Assembly (NCBI GenBank): GCA_005884745.1
Contig: VAZU01000039.1
Coordinates: forward strand, 1-21,258
From: Alphaproteobacteria bacterium
GTDB lineage: Bacteria; Pseudomonadota; Alphaproteobacteria; Rhizobiales; Xanthobacteraceae
Reading direction: 5' to 3'
DNA: 21,258 nt
Numbering within the stretch: position 1 is the stretch's first letter; each line of letters opens with the position of its first letter. Below, in pieces: positions 20,559 through 21,258 of the stretch. The notes beneath the pieces are model-generated. The model made no database searches, was not told the origin of the DNA, and saw nothing but the letters and a program-made list of their open reading frames with translations. The position numbers and the translations under genes were made by a program.

Positions 20559-21258
20559 ATGCTCGCACTACCATCCACGGAACGCAGATCACCAATGATG
20601 GACGACAGACGAGCGGGAGCCGGCGTCCTCCGTCGTCTGTCTTCCGTCGTCTGTTGTCTGGCCGCGCTCGCGGCCCTGGTGATAGGCGTGACGCCGGCGC
20701 TCGCCGCCAAGAAGGACAACGCGCTGCGCGTCGCCGACGACCAGGTTCTCGACAACGCCGACCCCTATTTCAACAACGTGCGCATCGGCGTGATCCTGTC
20801 CCATCAGGTGTGGGACACGTTGATCTATCGCGATCCCAAGACCAACGAATACAAGGGGCAGCTCGCGACCTCCTGGAAATGGATCGACCAGAAGACGCTT
20901 GAGCTCGAGCTGCGCAGGGGCGTGAAGTTCCACAACGGCGCCGAGTTCGACGCTGACGACGTGGTCTACACGCTCAATTTCGTCTCCAAGCCGGAGAACA
21001 AGGCCACCACCCAGAGCAACGTCGACTGGATCGACCGCGCCGAGAAGCTCGACCCCTACCGCGTGCGCATCGTCACCCGGCGGCCGTTCCCGGCCGCGAT
21101 CGAATATCTGGCCGGCCCCATCGTGATCCACCCGCATGCATATTATGCCCAGGTCGGGCCGCAGGGCATGAACCAGAAACCGGTCGGCTCCGGCCCCTAT
21201 CGGGTGGTCGAGCACGCCATGGGCAAATACATCCGGCTCGTGCGGAACCCCGATTATT
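20559..21258 (+). CDS. ABC transporter substrate-binding protein, family 5 (partial)
   Basis: The first 233 residues of a periplasmic binding protein of the OppA/DppA type, cut by the window end, so no stop is seen. Such proteins deliver peptides or other small solutes to an ABC importer. Visible family features are VLDNADPYFNNVRIGVILSH, WDTLIYRDPKTNEYKGQLA with TSWKW, LRRGVKFHNGAEFDADDVVY, and GSGPYRVVEHAMGKY. I chose ATG 20559 because GGGAGGA (20547-20553) lies five bases before it; ATG 20595 is in frame but lacks a ribosome site. The N-terminal region is long for a signal peptide: the hydrophobic core begins near residue 32, cleavage is probably at ALA, and a short DNA repeat encodes part of it. 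Confidence 0.9.
   Translation, partial: MLALPSTERRSPMMDDRRAGAGVLRRLSSVVCCLAALAALVIGVTPALAAKKDNALRVADDQVLDNADPYFNNVRIGVILSHQVWDTLIYRDPKTNEYKGQLATSWKWIDQKTLELELRRGVKFHNGAEFDADDVVYTLNFVSKPENKATTQSNVDWIDRAEKLDPYRVRIVTRRPFPAAIEYLAGPIVIHPHAYYAQVGPQGMNQKPVGSGPYRVVEHAMGKYIRLVRNPDY
20629..20654 (+). repeat. tandem 14-base repeat inside a signal-peptide coding region
   Basis: TCCGTCGTCTGT occurs at 20629-20640 and again at 20643-20654, a 14-base period. A degenerate third unit (TGTCTGG) follows, and an inverted fragment ACAGACGA stands at 20605-20612. Tracts of this GTCGTCTGT type occur between genes in many bacterial genomes; here one has entered the 5' end of the binding-protein gene. Confidence 0.6.

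Noticed and set aside
1..21258. CRISPR arrays, insertion sequences, integrases, rRNA and toxin-antitoxin pairs
   Set aside because: I looked for regularly spaced repeats, transposase or recombinase motifs and small overlapping gene pairs and found none; the only phage-like signal is the DUF3311 insert.

Overview
The window looks like chromosomal DNA of a high-GC alphaproteobacterium of the order Hyphomicrobiales, near the Bradyrhizobium / Rhodopseudomonas / Pseudolabrys lineages. The grounds are the gene content and order (lptC-lptA-lptB-rpoN-[hpf]-ptsN, Hsp20-DUF1150, a FzlA-like GST beside queG and uppP, a DUF3311 gene before a solute:Na+ symporter), the LTXXQ-type secreted protein, the GC-rich intergenic palindromes and a CtrA-type site. 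No similarity search could be run, so family calls rest on motifs and memory of families.

Layout. 1-5000: alpha/beta hydrolase (+), then queG and a GST-family gene (-, overlapping through TTGA), uppP (+, frame broken near its 3' end), two REP-like palindromes, and a complex-I-type NAD(P)-binding protein (-). 5100-6300: a strong promoter and tRNA-Leu(CAG), a small secreted protein, and a short RNase D that may be read from a leaderless mRNA. 6350-11150: the LPS-transport / nitrogen-PTS block lptC-lptA-lptB, rpoN, a C-terminal relic of the ribosome hibernation factor hpf, and ptsN. 11150-12630: hairpins, then DUF1150 and Hsp20 (-), preceded by a heat-shock-type promoter and a ROSE-like RNA thermometer, then a receiver-only response regulator. 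12630-16160: intergenic DNA with a CtrA-type box, a two-repeat DUF1259 protein (-), a His-rich secreted peptide and a large LTXXQ-type secreted protein (+), all probably envelope or periplasmic. 16300-19600: a DUF3311 membrane subunit carrying a phage-tail-like insert, its sodium:solute symporter, and a threonine-synthase-like PLP enzyme. 19600-21258: an SDR dehydrogenase (-) and the start of a family 5 substrate-binding protein (+), cut by the window end.

Main points of interest: (1) the DUF3311 gene is interrupted in frame by about 98 codons whose product resembles a beta-rich module of phage tail fibre proteins, predicted to lie in the periplasm; (2) hpf survives only as its last ~40 codons at its usual place between rpoN and ptsN; (3) uppP has lost a short segment and its frame just before the last helix, and the symporter appears to lack a conserved loop, so small deletions recur and should be checked against reads; (4) a compact ROSE-like thermometer plus RpoH-type promoter controls hsp20-DUF1150. 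No insertion sequence, integrase, CRISPR array or rRNA was seen.
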